A DNA stretch of 56,090 nt. Origin: Candidatus Omnitrophota bacterium (lineage in GTDB: Bacteria; Omnitrophota; Gorgyraeia; Aquiviventales; Aquiviventaceae). Position numbers and translations under genes: made by a program. Each line of letters opens with the position of its first letter. Position 1 is the stretch's first letter. The notes under the pieces are model-generated. The model searched no databases. It saw only the letters and a program-made list of their open reading frames with translations, and was not told the DNA's origin. The DNA lies in the NCBI GenBank assembly GCA_016198905.1, contig JACQHR010000036.1:1-56090 (forward strand), written 5' to 3'. Shown piece after piece: positions 1-8,615 of this stretch.

Positions 1-205
1 GCACCTGTGGCACGACACGCGTTCCAAAGACCTGCATGGGGACACCTCCGGTGAGATTCCATCATACCGAAGTGTCACCCATCATTCTGAACGAACTCAC
101 CCCTACACCAATCTGCGAAACGACACCGAATCTACAGTATGCCCGCGATCAGAGATACGAACCGGTTGCTACGAGTTGCATCCGCTTAGCAGATTGGTGT
201 GGGGG
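1..205. other. no gene recognised (left edge)
   Basis: This stretch lies downstream of the CNNM/CorC-like gene on the minus strand. I see no convincing ORF, RNA gene or terminator in it. Short open frames exist but lack start signals and any recognisable protein pattern. Confidence 0.5.
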
Positions 206-1228
206 TCAAGCGCCTGGCGAGGAGGGCCGCCGCTTCGGCGCGTCCTCGTGAATTTCTCCAACGATTTCCTCCAGCAAATCTTCGATGGTCACCAGGCCGA
301 TCGTCTCGTGTTTCGCGTCGCGCACGATCGCGATCTGCACCTTATCTCGCTGAAACTCGCCCAGCAGCTCGGCCACGCGCTTCGTCGGCGGCACGACCAC
401 GATGGGACGAATCACATCTGAGAGGATAAAGAGCCCTCCATGACGCACCATCGCCAGCACATCCCGCGCATAGATGACTCCGACAACCTCATTGATCGAT
501 CCTCGATAGACGGGAATCCGAGAATGCCCCGCCTCGATCAGCACATCCAGCGCTTCGTCGGGCTTCGTCTCCAGATCGATCCCCGCAATGCGCTCGCGCG
601 GCACCATCACCTCACGCACCAGCGAATCGCTGAACTCGAAGATACGGTGGAGCATGCGCAACTCGTCTTCGGCCAGCACCCCGGCCTCGCGTCCCATCTG
701 GATCATCACCTTGATTTCTTCTTCCGTCACGAGCGGCGACCGGCGCTTCGTGGGAACGCGCAGCATGCGCAGGATCCCTCGCGCGGCGGCCGTGCAGAAC
801 GTCGCCACGGGATTGAGGATCGTGATCAAGATTCGCAACGGCCTGACCATGAGAAAGGCCACGAACTCAGGGTGCGTGGCGGCAAACATCTTCGGGGTGA
901 CTTCCCCCACCAGGAGCAGAACGATCGTGACGAGCACCGTGGCGATGGCCAGGCCTCGCTCTGAACCAAACTGCGTGACAAAGATCCATGAGGCAATCGC
1001 GGAAATCGCCACGTTGACGATGTTGTTGGCGATCAGCAGCGTGCCGATGACGTGATCGAGCTTGGTGAGCAAACCAAAAGTCAGCTCGGCTTCCCGGTGG
1101 CCTTGCTCCATCAAATGCCGCAGACGGACTTTATTGATCGACAGGATCGCCGCTTCGGAGGCCGAGAAGGACGCCGAGAGGATGAGCAGCACGGTGAGAA
1201 AGATCACGAGAGGAAACGCGATCACCAT
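206..1228 (-). CDS. CNNM/CorC-like membrane protein (DUF21 + CBS pair)
   Basis: This 340-residue protein has the CNNM architecture. A membrane DUF21 region covers about residues 1-190 with hydrophobic segments near 1-25, 60-85 and 90-110. A pair of CBS domains follows at about 205-325, including REVMVPRERIAGID and the closing LVTIEDLLEEIVGEI. Family members are implicated in Mg2+/Co2+ efflux or resistance at the inner membrane, and the CBS pair usually binds adenine nucleotides. The protein stops about 15 residues after the second CBS, so the C-terminal CorC/HlyC domain of longer homologues (about 430 residues) is absent. This may be a naturally short subtype. It starts 9 nt after the nadD stop and is probably the last gene of the rplU operon. 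The family call is firm; the substrate is inferred. Confidence 0.88.
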   Translation of the reverse strand: MVIAFPLVIFLTVLLILSASFSASEAAILSINKVRLRHLMEQGHREAELTFGLLTKLDHVIGTLLIANNIVNVAISAIASWIFVTQFGSERGLAIATVLVTIVLLLVGEVTPKMFAATHPEFVAFLMVRPLRILITILNPVATFCTAAARGILRMLRVPTKRRSPLVTEEEIKVMIQMGREAGVLAEDELRMLHRIFEFSDSLVREVMVPRERIAGIDLETKPDEALDVLIEAGHSRIPVYRGSINEVVGVIYARDVLAMVRHGGLFILSDVIRPIVVVPPTKRVAELLGEFQRDKVQIAIVRDAKHETIGLVTIEDLLEEIVGEIHEDAPKRRPSSPGA

Positions 1229-1237
1229 TGGGACGCC

Positions 1238-1837
1238 TTACGGCAAATGCCCATGCGCAGTCTCCGGGGTGGGTGGCGTCCCGTAGAGGCGATGCTCTGC
1301 GATGTACCGGATCACCGCATGAGGGACGAGATAGCGAATCGACCGTCCTGACTTGATCCGCTGCCGAATCTCCGAGGAGGCAACCTCCACACGGGGCATG
1401 TCGAGCCACTTGATGCCGGTCTCGCGGCGCATCGCCGTCGTCCCCGTCCGGCGCGCGCCGACAATCGTGCAGAGTGTCTTGACCTCATTCCATGCCGCCC
1501 ACTTCACGGTGAGCATGTCCTCTCCAACCAAGAGAAACAATTTCGCCATCGGCAGCTGCGTGTGGAGCGTCTTCACCGTCTCGATGGAATATGAGGTTCC
1601 CTTGCGCTGGAGTTCAATATCAGAGGCGACGAATGCGGGTTGATCGCGAATCGCCAGCTCGATCATCGCCATGCGAACGTCTCCAGGGAGCAGCCCTTGG
1701 GCGCGTTTGTGCGGCGGCTGGAAAGTAGGAATGAACAGGACGCGATCCAACTGAAGCTGCTCCCGCGCCGTCTCGGCCAGCAGCAAGTGCCCGAGATGAA
1801 TCGGATTAAATGTCCCGCCAAATACCCCAAGTCTCAT
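1238..1837 (-). CDS. nadD: nicotinate-nucleotide adenylyltransferase
   Basis: NadD transfers AMP from ATP to nicotinate mononucleotide, the penultimate step of NAD+ synthesis in the cytoplasm. The nucleotidyltransferase signature GGTFNPIHLGH lies at residues 7-17 and FIPTFQPPHK follows. The length of 199 residues is normal. I chose the ATG at 1837 rather than the GTG at 1846 because the AAAGGTG ribosome-binding site overlaps that upstream GTG. It sits 15 nt after proA and 9 nt before the CNNM gene, in the widely seen obgE-proBA-nadD order. The later nadX gene in this window supplies an upstream step of the same pathway. Confidence 0.93.
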   Translation of the reverse strand: MRLGVFGGTFNPIHLGHLLLAETAREQLQLDRVLFIPTFQPPHKRAQGLLPGDVRMAMIELAIRDQPAFVASDIELQRKGTSYSIETVKTLHTQLPMAKLFLLVGEDMLTVKWAAWNEVKTLCTIVGARRTGTTAMRRETGIKWLDMPRVEVASSEIRQRIKSGRSIRYLVPHAVIRYIAEHRLYGTPPTPETAHGHLP

Positions 1838-1852
1838 AGAGAACACCTTTAC

Positions 1853-3151
1853 CTAGTCTCGTAATTGGCCGGTCCCGTGGACGACATACTTGTAGGTCGT
1901 GAGCTCTTCGAGGCCCATGGGCCCCCGGGCGTGCAGACGGTCGGTGCTGATGCCGATCTCCGCGCCGAGGCCGAACTGGAATCCGTCCGTGAACCGCGTG
2001 GACGCATTCACGTAGACCGCAGCCGAATCTACGCCCTGGGTAAAACGCGTCGCGTGCGCCTCATCCTTCGTAACGATCGCATCGGAGTGGGATGAGCCAT
2101 ACCGGCTGATATGCGCAATCGCCTCATCGAGCGACGAGACGACACGCACGGAGAGAATGAGATCGAGGTACTCGGTCACCCAATCCTCTTCCGTCGCGGC
2201 CTTCACGCCGGGAACGATGGCGCGCGTGCGCTCATCCCCGCGGACTTCCACTTTCGCTTCCTGCAAGTGACGAATGATGTCCGGCAAAAAGGTCTTGGCC
2301 ACGCGCTCATGCACCAGCAGCGTTTCCATGGCATTGCACGTGGCCGGCCGCTGACATTTCGCGTTCATGACAATCGCCTGCGCCATCGCCAAATCCGCTG
2401 CGTCATCGACATAGACATGGCAGACGCCCTTCGCGTGCTTAATGACGGGAATCCGCGAGGTCTCGACGATTTTTCGAATGAGCGCTTCCCCGCCTCGCGG
2501 AATGATCACATCGATGAGCGAATCCAGCTGCAGCATCGCGTCGACACCGGCTCGCTCCGCAGTCGGGATCAGGCTCACCGCCGCTTCGGGCAAACCCGCC
2601 GAGCGCAACGCGTCGCGCAAGACGCTGCCGATCGCTTGATTCGAACGGAAGGACTCAGCACCCCCGCGCAGGATCACCGCATTGCCGCTCTTGAGGCACA
2701 GCGAGGCGCACTCGCTCGTCACGTTCGGCCGCGATTCGTAGATGATGCCAATGACGCCGAGCGGCACGCGGACTTTTTGAATCACCAGGCCGTTGGGCTG
2801 CTGCCATTTGCGGATCACTTCGCCGACAGGATCAGGCAGCGTCACGACCGCCTCGATGGAGGCTTCCATCTCTTGCAGCCGCGTCGCATTCAGGGTCAGC
2901 CGGTCGATGAGCGCCGCTGACAACCCTTCCTGGCGAGCCGACTCGACATCCGTGGCGTTCGCGTCGAGGATCACCTCGCGGCGCTGCCGCAGACCCTTCA
3001 CCATCGCCTGCAGCGCCTGATTCTTCTGCTGCGTCGAGATGGAGGCGAGCTGCCGCGCGGCGGCTCGCGCCTCCTGGGCGATGCGGAGAATCTGCTCGCG
3101 CAATCCCGTCATCGCCCTGTCCCTTGATGATGAGGTCTGCGCGTTACTCAT
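1853..3151 (-). CDS. proA: glutamate-5-semialdehyde dehydrogenase (gamma-glutamyl phosphate reductase)
   Basis: ProA reduces gamma-glutamyl phosphate with NADPH to glutamate semialdehyde, the second step of proline synthesis. The 432-residue protein matches the family's full length. The catalytic cysteine is near residue 272 in RPATCNAMETLLVH, and the family motifs YESRPNVTSE and GAEIGISTDRLHARGPMG are present. Its ATG lies inside the end of proB through the 8-nt overlap ATGAGTAA, so the two are probably translationally coupled, as suits enzymes that hand over an unstable acyl phosphate. An alternative start at Met14 cannot be excluded. Confidence 0.96.
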   Translation of the reverse strand: MSNAQTSSSRDRAMTGLREQILRIAQEARAAARQLASISTQQKNQALQAMVKGLRQRREVILDANATDVESARQEGLSAALIDRLTLNATRLQEMEASIEAVVTLPDPVGEVIRKWQQPNGLVIQKVRVPLGVIGIIYESRPNVTSECASLCLKSGNAVILRGGAESFRSNQAIGSVLRDALRSAGLPEAAVSLIPTAERAGVDAMLQLDSLIDVIIPRGGEALIRKIVETSRIPVIKHAKGVCHVYVDDAADLAMAQAIVMNAKCQRPATCNAMETLLVHERVAKTFLPDIIRHLQEAKVEVRGDERTRAIVPGVKAATEEDWVTEYLDLILSVRVVSSLDEAIAHISRYGSSHSDAIVTKDEAHATRFTQGVDSAAVYVNASTRFTDGFQFGLGAEIGISTDRLHARGPMGLEELTTYKYVVHGTGQLRD

Positions 3152-4256
3152 GCTGCAACTCCGTCGCTAACACCAGCTGATCTCGATGGATCACCTCGCG
3201 AGCACGCGCGTGTCCCAACGTCCGTGCCGCTTCCGCGCTCTTCATCCCGCGCACCCGCATCAGTTCCGACGAGGAAAAATTGGTCAGCCCGCGCGCCAGC
3301 TCGCGGCCGGCGCCATCGGTCACCACAACGCACGCCCCGACCTCGAAGCGCCCGTTCACGCCCTGAATGCCCGAGGCCAGCAAGCTCTTGCCCTGCTCCA
3401 CCATCGCCCGAACCGCGCCATCATCAATGGAGACCGCCCCGCGCGGCTGGCGCAACGCGAAGGCGATCCACCACTTGTGAGACGCCAATCGCGTGCGGGA
3501 CGGGACAAAGAGTGTCCCCACCGGCTTGCCCGCCAGCAAATCCGTCAAGACCGTCGGTGATGTCCCGTTGGCAATCACCATGGGAATGCCGCTGTGGCCG
3601 ACGATGCGAGCCGCCTCCAACTTGGCATCCATGCCGCCTTTCGTTGTCTGCCGCTTGGCGTGGCGCATCACCGCGCTCTGCAGGCCGCTGACACGCTCCA
3701 CCCGCTCCAGCAGCTTGCCGTCTTGAAGGAATCCGTCCACATCCGAGAGGATGACGAGCAGCTGCGCGTCCACGGCTGAGGCAACGAGGGCTGCGAGCCG
3801 ATCATTGTCTCCGAAGGTCAATTCCTCGATGGCCACCGTGTCGTTCTCGTTGATGATCGGTACGACCCGACGATGCAGTAGCGTCAGCAGCGTCTGTTTG
3901 GCGTTGCGAAACCGCGCGCGATCCGCCAAGTCATCTTGCGTCAGCAGCACTTGGGCCGTCATCATGTCGTGCGCGGCAAACGCCACCGTGTACAGATGCA
4001 TGAGCTCGCTTTGGCCGATGGCCGCACACGCCTGCAGCTGCGCAAGCGCCTTGGGACGACTGCTCAGCCCGAGCTTTGCCATGCCGCAGGCAATCGCCCC
4101 TGAGGAGACGATGAGCGGCTGATGGTGCTCATTCGCGCAGGATGAGACTTGATCCGCCAAACGCTGGACACGCCGGGCGAGCAATCGCCCCCGCTCGTCG
4201 GTGAGGACGCTGCTGCCCACCTTGATCACAAAGCGTTGGATGACTTGTTCGCTCAT
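3144..4256 (-). CDS. proB: glutamate 5-kinase
   Basis: ProB phosphorylates L-glutamate with ATP to start proline synthesis and is usually feedback-inhibited by proline. The amino-acid kinase domain spans about residues 1-260, with FVIKVGSSVLTDERG near the N-terminus, the INENDTVA substrate loop and LSDVDGFL. A PUA domain follows at about 275-360, so this is the long form. Its start overlaps the obgE stop by 4 nt (ATGA), and its end overlaps proA by 8 nt. It belongs to the rplU-rpmA-obgE-proB-proA-nadD transcription unit. Confidence 0.96.
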   Translation of the reverse strand: MSEQVIQRFVIKVGSSVLTDERGRLLARRVQRLADQVSSCANEHHQPLIVSSGAIACGMAKLGLSSRPKALAQLQACAAIGQSELMHLYTVAFAAHDMMTAQVLLTQDDLADRARFRNAKQTLLTLLHRRVVPIINENDTVAIEELTFGDNDRLAALVASAVDAQLLVILSDVDGFLQDGKLLERVERVSGLQSAVMRHAKRQTTKGGMDAKLEAARIVGHSGIPMVIANGTSPTVLTDLLAGKPVGTLFVPSRTRLASHKWWIAFALRQPRGAVSIDDGAVRAMVEQGKSLLASGIQGVNGRFEVGACVVVTDGAGRELARGLTNFSSSELMRVRGMKSAEAARTLGHARAREVIHRDQLVLATELQHE

Positions 4257-5257
4257 GAGGTGTTCTGCTCGGTTTCAGACACGTCGATCACCGGCGCGTG
4301 AAGCTGCTCCCAGATCGCGTGCATGAGGGCCGTGATGCCCGCGTTCGTCGCGCACGAAATCGGCCAGACCTTCTGCTGCACGGCGGCTTCAAACCGCGGC
4401 AGAGATTCGTGCGCCTGCGGCAGATCCATTTTATTCGCGACAATCAGCTGTGGGCGCGTCGTGAGGGCGTCGCTGTACGCGGCCAGCTCGTGATTGACTT
4501 GATGGTACGCCTCAATCGGATCGCGCCCGTCCACGGCGGCCATGTCGATCACGTGCACGAGCAGCCGCGTGCGCTCGATGTGGCGCAAGAATTGGATGCC
4601 CAACCCCTTGCCCTCGTGCGCGCCTTCGATCAGCCCGGGGATATCGCACGCCACACACGAGCCGCGTCCCTCGACCTTCACGACGCCGAGCACCGGATAA
4701 CGCGTCGTAAACGGATAGGCCGCGATCTTCGGATGCGCGGTGGAGATGCGCGACAGCAACGACGATTTGCCCGCGTTGGGCACCCCGATGATGCCGACGT
4801 CCGCGATAAGCTTGAGCTCCAGCACGACCTGCCGCTGCTCACCCACAATGCCCGGCAGTGCTTCCGGTGCCGTCGCATTGCCCAGTCCGCCGCGTCCGCC
4901 GTGCGCGATGATCACGTCTTCGTCGGCGCGCGCCAGATCGCGCAGGATCAGGCCTGTCCCGACATCGTGAATCACCGTGCCGACCGGCACGTGAATCAGG
5001 AGGTCTTCTCCGCGCTTGCCCGTCTTCTGATTGCTGCCTCCGTGCCCGCCGCGGCCCGCCTTGAACTCATGACGAAAATGGAAATCCAGCAAGGTGGCGA
5101 TGTTGGGGTCGGCATGGACGATGACGTGGCCGCCGTCGCCTCCGTCGCCGCCGTCAGGATAGGGATAGCGGGTGTACGGCGGTTGCGCCAATGAGGAGCA
5201 GCCGCGGCCGCCGTCGCCGGCTTTGACATTGATTTCGGCTCGATCGACAAACCACAT
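4253..5257 (-). CDS. obgE: ribosome-associated GTPase Obg
   Basis: Obg is an essential GTPase that acts in late assembly of the 50S subunit and in stress signalling. The glycine-rich Obg domain covers about residues 1-158. The G domain contains the P-loop GVPNAGKSSLLSR, the switch II motif DIPGLIEGAH, the NKMD guanine-specificity motif and SCAT. At 334 residues it lacks the optional C-terminal OCT extension. It follows rpmA by 121 nt in which I see nothing notable, and its stop overlaps the proB start. Confidence 0.96.
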   Translation of the reverse strand: MWFVDRAEINVKAGDGGRGCSSLAQPPYTRYPYPDGGDGGDGGHVIVHADPNIATLLDFHFRHEFKAGRGGHGGSNQKTGKRGEDLLIHVPVGTVIHDVGTGLILRDLARADEDVIIAHGGRGGLGNATAPEALPGIVGEQRQVVLELKLIADVGIIGVPNAGKSSLLSRISTAHPKIAAYPFTTRYPVLGVVKVEGRGSCVACDIPGLIEGAHEGKGLGIQFLRHIERTRLLVHVIDMAAVDGRDPIEAYHQVNHELAAYSDALTTRPQLIVANKMDLPQAHESLPRFEAAVQQKVWPISCATNAGITALMHAIWEQLHAPVIDVSETEQNTS

Positions 5258-5378
5258 AGGATGTTAGACCGTCGTTGAGGGAACGAGAGAGGATGGAAAA
5301 TATCCCGGGGCTGCGACACTGCTGCACCGCCGGGCCCGCGGACGTGAGCGCTCGCCACCACGCCGCGCGATGGACCAG

Positions 5379-5654
5379 TTATGCGGATGAACTGCGCGCT
5401 GCACTGGAGGCAGCCTGCGGCTCGATGCTCACCACGCGAGGTTTGGGAAATCGGACGATGCCGTTTTTCTTGGCAAAAAGGGTCCAGTCGCTACCGGTGC
5501 CGACGTACCAGCCGGCTTTAAACACCGTGCCGCGCTGCCGGATGAGAATCGACCCGGCCGACACCCACTCGCCGGCATAGTGCTTGACCCCAAGCCGTTT
5601 CCCGCAACTATCACGACCGTTTTTTGTCGACCCTGCCCCTGCTTTATGCGCCAT
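5379..5654 (-). CDS. rpmA: 50S ribosomal protein bL27
   Basis: bL27 sits in the large subunit, with its N-terminal tail near the peptidyl-transferase centre. The N-terminus [19 protein letters not shown] and the core [20 protein letters not shown] fit the family. The tail begins directly with MAHK, so no N-terminal protease-cleaved prosequence is present. The C-terminus carries about 20 extra residues rich in Ala and Ser. It is 31 nt downstream of rplU, the usual partner gene. Confidence 0.95.
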   Translation of the reverse strand: MAHKAGAGSTKNGRDSCGKRLGVKHYAGEWVSAGSILIRQRGTVFKAGWYVGTGSDWTLFAKKNGIVRFPKPRVVSIEPQAASSAARSSSA

Positions 5655-5685
5655 CGTTTCGTCTCCTTACCGTGCACACGCGCGG

Positions 5686-6147
5686 TTACTTCGCCGCACT
5701 CTTTGGGGTTCTGGTTGGCCGTTTGGTCAGGCTCTTGTTGACGGTTACGCGCGACACGCGCGCCCGAGGCTTGGCGGCGCTCGAGGCGACCGGCTCTTCA
5801 CGCTTGGCCGCGGATGCGGTGGCGGCGGCGATCCCCGGCACCACGATGTCCTTGACGACGAGCCGGCTCAGCGGCTGACGGTGTCCGACGGTCTTGCGCC
5901 AATTTTCGCGCCGTCGATAGTGGTAGGAAATCTCTTTGGGGCCCAGGAGGTGTGCCAGCACTTCGCACACGACCGACGCGCCTTCAATGTAGGGCCGGCC
6001 GATCTTGATCTGGCTGCCATCCTGCGCAAGCAGCACCTGCCCGACCGTGTGGGTCGCTCCGACCGCAGCCGAGATTCGGTTAATCTCAAATGTCGTGCCC
6101 GACTCGACCTTCCACTGCCGGCCACCGGCTTCAACAATAGCGTACAT
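5686..6147 (-). CDS. rplU: 50S ribosomal protein bL21 with basic C-terminal tail
   Basis: bL21 is a large-subunit protein that binds 23S rRNA. Residues 1-103 match the family, starting MYAIVEAGGRQWKVE and ending RQPLSRLVVKDIVV. About 50 further residues form a low-complexity tail rich in Ala, Lys, Arg and Ser that canonical bL21 lacks. The start at 6147 has a good ribosome-binding site, GAAAGGA, 6-7 nt upstream. As first gene of the operon it is preceded by a strong promoter and a leader of about 80 nt with a hairpin. Confidence 0.95.
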   Translation of the reverse strand: MYAIVEAGGRQWKVESGTTFEINRISAAVGATHTVGQVLLAQDGSQIKIGRPYIEGASVVCEVLAHLLGPKEISYHYRRRENWRKTVGHRQPLSRLVVKDIVVPGIAAATASAAKREEPVASSAAKPRARVSRVTVNKSLTKRPTRTPKSAAK

Positions 6148-6186
6148 GAGTGGTCCTTTCTGTCTATTCCGAGATGATCATGCGGA

Positions 6187-6204
6187 CGATCCCTTCAGGG
6201 ATCG
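6187..6204 (-). promoter_or_regulatory. hairpin in the rplU leader
   Basis: A perfect 7-bp inverted repeat with a TTCA loop (TGAA in the transcript) lies in the predicted 5' UTR of rplU, about 40 nt before its start codon. There is no T-run after it, so it is not an intrinsic terminator. Ribosomal operons often have autoregulatory leaders, but I cannot match this one to a known class. Confidence 0.35.
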
Positions 6205-6234
6205 CCATCTTCGAGGGATCTCCAACGGGCGTAT

Positions 6235-6263
6235 AGGATAGCGAAAATCCTCGGTGGGGTCAA
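6235..6263 (-). promoter_or_regulatory. sigma70-type promoter of the rplU operon
   Basis: On the minus strand TTGACC (6258-6263) and TATCCT (6235-6240) are separated by exactly 17 nt. The predicted start of transcription is near 6228, giving an rplU leader of about 80 nt. The site lies just inside the gap after the GT2 gene. Confidence 0.65.
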
Positions 6264-6289
6264 TGGCTTTTCCTCGACTTCGAAGTGGC

Positions 6290-6973
6290 TTAGCGACTTC
6301 GGAGGCGAAACATCAGCAGCGCCCAAAGGGCCAGGACCCCGTCTCGCCAGGTGAGTTTCTTGCCTTCCGCGTAGGAGCGGCCGGAATACGAAATCGGCAC
6401 TTCATAGACGCGGAACTGGTGACGGAATAACTCCGCCGTCAACTCCACTTCGATCCGGAAGTCCTTCGACGTCAACCGCAATTGCTGCAACGCGTCCCGG
6501 CGAAATGCCTTGAGGCCTGTTTCAAGATCGGTCAGCGTCGTATCGTACAGGACGTTCGCCAATGCGTTGACGAGCCAGTTGCCGATGCGATGGGAGAGCA
6601 GAAACACCCGGCGCGCCCCGTCGAACCGGCACCCGTACACCGCGTCCGCCCACCCCTTGAGGATCGGCCGCAAGACATGGACGTAGTCTTCCGGATGGTA
6701 TTCGCCATCGGCGTCCTGAATGATTACGATGTCTCCGGTCGCCACCGCAAACCCGTCGCGCAGCGCGGTCCCTTTGCCCTGCCGCACCGGATGGCGGATC
6801 ACCTTCAGCTCATGCTGCGCCTGGAACTCTTGTACGATCCGTGGGGTTGCGTCGGTGGAACCATCATCCACCACAATGACTTCCTTGTCATAGTGCGTCG
6901 CGAACACCGCCTCGAGCACCTCGCGGATCGTCCGCTCCTCATTCAATGCCGGTACAATAATGGACACCTTCAT
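6290..6973 (-). CDS. GT2 family glycosyltransferase, DPM1-like
   Basis: This 227-residue protein is a family 2 glycosyltransferase of the dolichol/undecaprenyl-phosphate sugar synthase kind. It opens with VSIIVPALNEERTIREVLEA and has the nucleotide-binding VVDDGSTDAT and the metal-binding DxD in IIQDADGEYHPED. It has no C-terminal membrane helices, so it is probably a soluble or peripheral enzyme acting on a nucleotide sugar and a lipid phosphate. It follows rng by 18 nt, and a GT-C-like membrane protein is encoded just beyond rng. A joint role in envelope glycan assembly is an inference. The donor sugar cannot be told from sequence. Confidence 0.87.
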   Translation of the reverse strand: MKVSIIVPALNEERTIREVLEAVFATHYDKEVIVVDDGSTDATPRIVQEFQAQHELKVIRHPVRQGKGTALRDGFAVATGDIVIIQDADGEYHPEDYVHVLRPILKGWADAVYGCRFDGARRVFLLSHRIGNWLVNALANVLYDTTLTDLETGLKAFRRDALQQLRLTSKDFRIEVELTAELFRHQFRVYEVPISYSGRSYAEGKKLTWRDGVLALWALLMFRLRSR

Positions 6974-6991
6974 CAGGTGGGGAGTGTTCTA

Positions 6992-8515
6992 CTACCCTGA
7001 AAGCTGCACCTTGATTTGCTCGAAGTGGAGGCTTGGATCAGAGAGCACCAGGATTTTTGCGCGCGTCTGCCCTTCAAGCGCCGTCAGGCTGGGCCGATCT
7101 TCCTGAAGCAAGCGGACCGCCACCTGCGGATGCACCAGCAGTTCCAGCGTCTGATGCTTGGTGTTCTTCAGCGTCTTCTTGGCCTGCCGGATGGCCTCGA
7201 TCGCCATCGTCACGGCGGATTTGATGGTCCCGCGTCCGTGGCAGTAGGGGCACGGCTGATGGCTCACCGTTTCCACCGAGCGGCGCATCCGCTGGCGCGT
7301 CAGCTCCGCGACGCAGATCTCCGAGAAGGACACAAGGTTGGTCTTGGAGCGGTCACGGTCGAGGGCGTCTTCCAGGGTCTTGACGAGCTCGCGGCGATGC
7401 GCCGGGATATCGAGGTCGATAAAATCGATGACGACAATGCCGCCGATGTCGCGCAAGCGCAGCTGCCGGGCCACTTCGATGGCCGCTTCCTTGTCCACTT
7501 GGAAGGCCGTCTCTTCCAGGTTGCGCCGGCCGGTAAATTTGGCCGTGTTGACGTCGATCGCCACCATCCCCTCGGTGGGCTCGACCACGATCGACCCTCC
7601 CGAGGGCAGCTGCACGGTCTTGTCGAACATGGCCGCGATGTGCTCGTCGAGCCCCTCTTTTTCGAAGAGCGGCTCTTCTCCGCGATACAGATCGAGGCGG
7701 ACTTTCACACCGGGAATCAAATCGTTCAGAAAGCGCCGCAGCCGATGGAACTGCTCCTTGGAGTCCACGACGACGCGGTGCGTGTCTTCCGTGAAGCTGT
7801 CGCGGATGACGCGCTGGGCCAGCTCATACTCTTGATAGACGCACACCGGCGCCTTCGCCCGGCCTGAGAGCCGCTTGCTCTGCTGGTAGATCCTCGAGAG
7901 GTAGCGCACGTCGCGCGCGAATTCCTTTTCGCCCTTGCCCGTGCCGGCGGTGCGGATGATCAGCCCCGCTTCCTGGGAAAAGCGCAGCTTGTTCAAAATG
8001 TCCCGCAGGCGGCTGCGCTCCTGCGGATCCTCGATGCGCTTGGAAATTCCTAAGCGCGAATCGTTGACCATCAGCACCATGTAGCGCCCGGGAAGGCTGA
8101 TGTGCGTGGTCAATCGTGCCCCTTTCGTGCCGAAGGGCTCCTTCACGACCTGGACGAGGATCTCCTGGTTCACCTTCACGACATCTTCGATGCGCGAGTG
8201 CCGGTGCTGTTGATGATGGGCCGCCTGACGCGATCCTTCGCCGGGATGCTCGCCTTCGAGGATCGCATCCTCTTCCGGTTTCGGCTCGACGATATCTGCG
8301 ACGTACAAGAACCCGTTCTTCCCCAGCCCGATATCGACAAACGCGGCCCCGATCCCCGGCACCACCGAGGTGATGCGGCCCTTGTAGATGCTGCCGACCA
8401 TGCGCGTATCCGAGGCGCGCTCCACATAGTATTCCTCAAGACGCTTATCCTCGGTGATCGCCACCCGTGTTTCCTGGGCGTCAGTGCTGATACAAATCTC
8501 TTTCACAGAAGCCAT
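6992..8515 (-). CDS. rng: ribonuclease G/E family endoribonuclease
   Basis: RNase G cuts single-stranded RNA in rRNA maturation and mRNA turnover. The S1 domain begins near residue 35 and is interrupted by a low-complexity His- and Glu-rich insert near residues 85-110. The DNase I-like catalytic domain has Asp in VAIDVNTAKFTG and in VVIDFIDLDI, followed by the zinc-link motif CPYCHGRG. At about 507 residues it is RNase G sized, without the long degradosome scaffold of RNase E. The start is ambiguous. I prefer the ATG at 8515 because the protein then opens MASVKEICIST like other family members. A GTG at 8524 would sit only 3 nt after the AAAGGA site. Confidence 0.93.
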   Translation of the reverse strand: MASVKEICISTDAQETRVAITEDKRLEEYYVERASDTRMVGSIYKGRITSVVPGIGAAFVDIGLGKNGFLYVADIVEPKPEEDAILEGEHPGEGSRQAAHHQQHRHSRIEDVVKVNQEILVQVVKEPFGTKGARLTTHISLPGRYMVLMVNDSRLGISKRIEDPQERSRLRDILNKLRFSQEAGLIIRTAGTGKGEKEFARDVRYLSRIYQQSKRLSGRAKAPVCVYQEYELAQRVIRDSFTEDTHRVVVDSKEQFHRLRRFLNDLIPGVKVRLDLYRGEEPLFEKEGLDEHIAAMFDKTVQLPSGGSIVVEPTEGMVAIDVNTAKFTGRRNLEETAFQVDKEAAIEVARQLRLRDIGGIVVIDFIDLDIPAHRRELVKTLEDALDRDRSKTNLVSFSEICVAELTRQRMRRSVETVSHQPCPYCHGRGTIKSAVTMAIEAIRQAKKTLKNTKHQTLELLVHPQVAVRLLQEDRPSLTALEGQTRAKILVLSDPSLHFEQIKVQLSG

Positions 8516-8615
8516 GAACCGCACGTATCCTTTCTCTTCTCTGCTGCCGAATCACTCTGATGTCTACACGATGAAGTCCACAGAATTATACAGGGATTGC
8601 CGCGTGCTGTCTTGC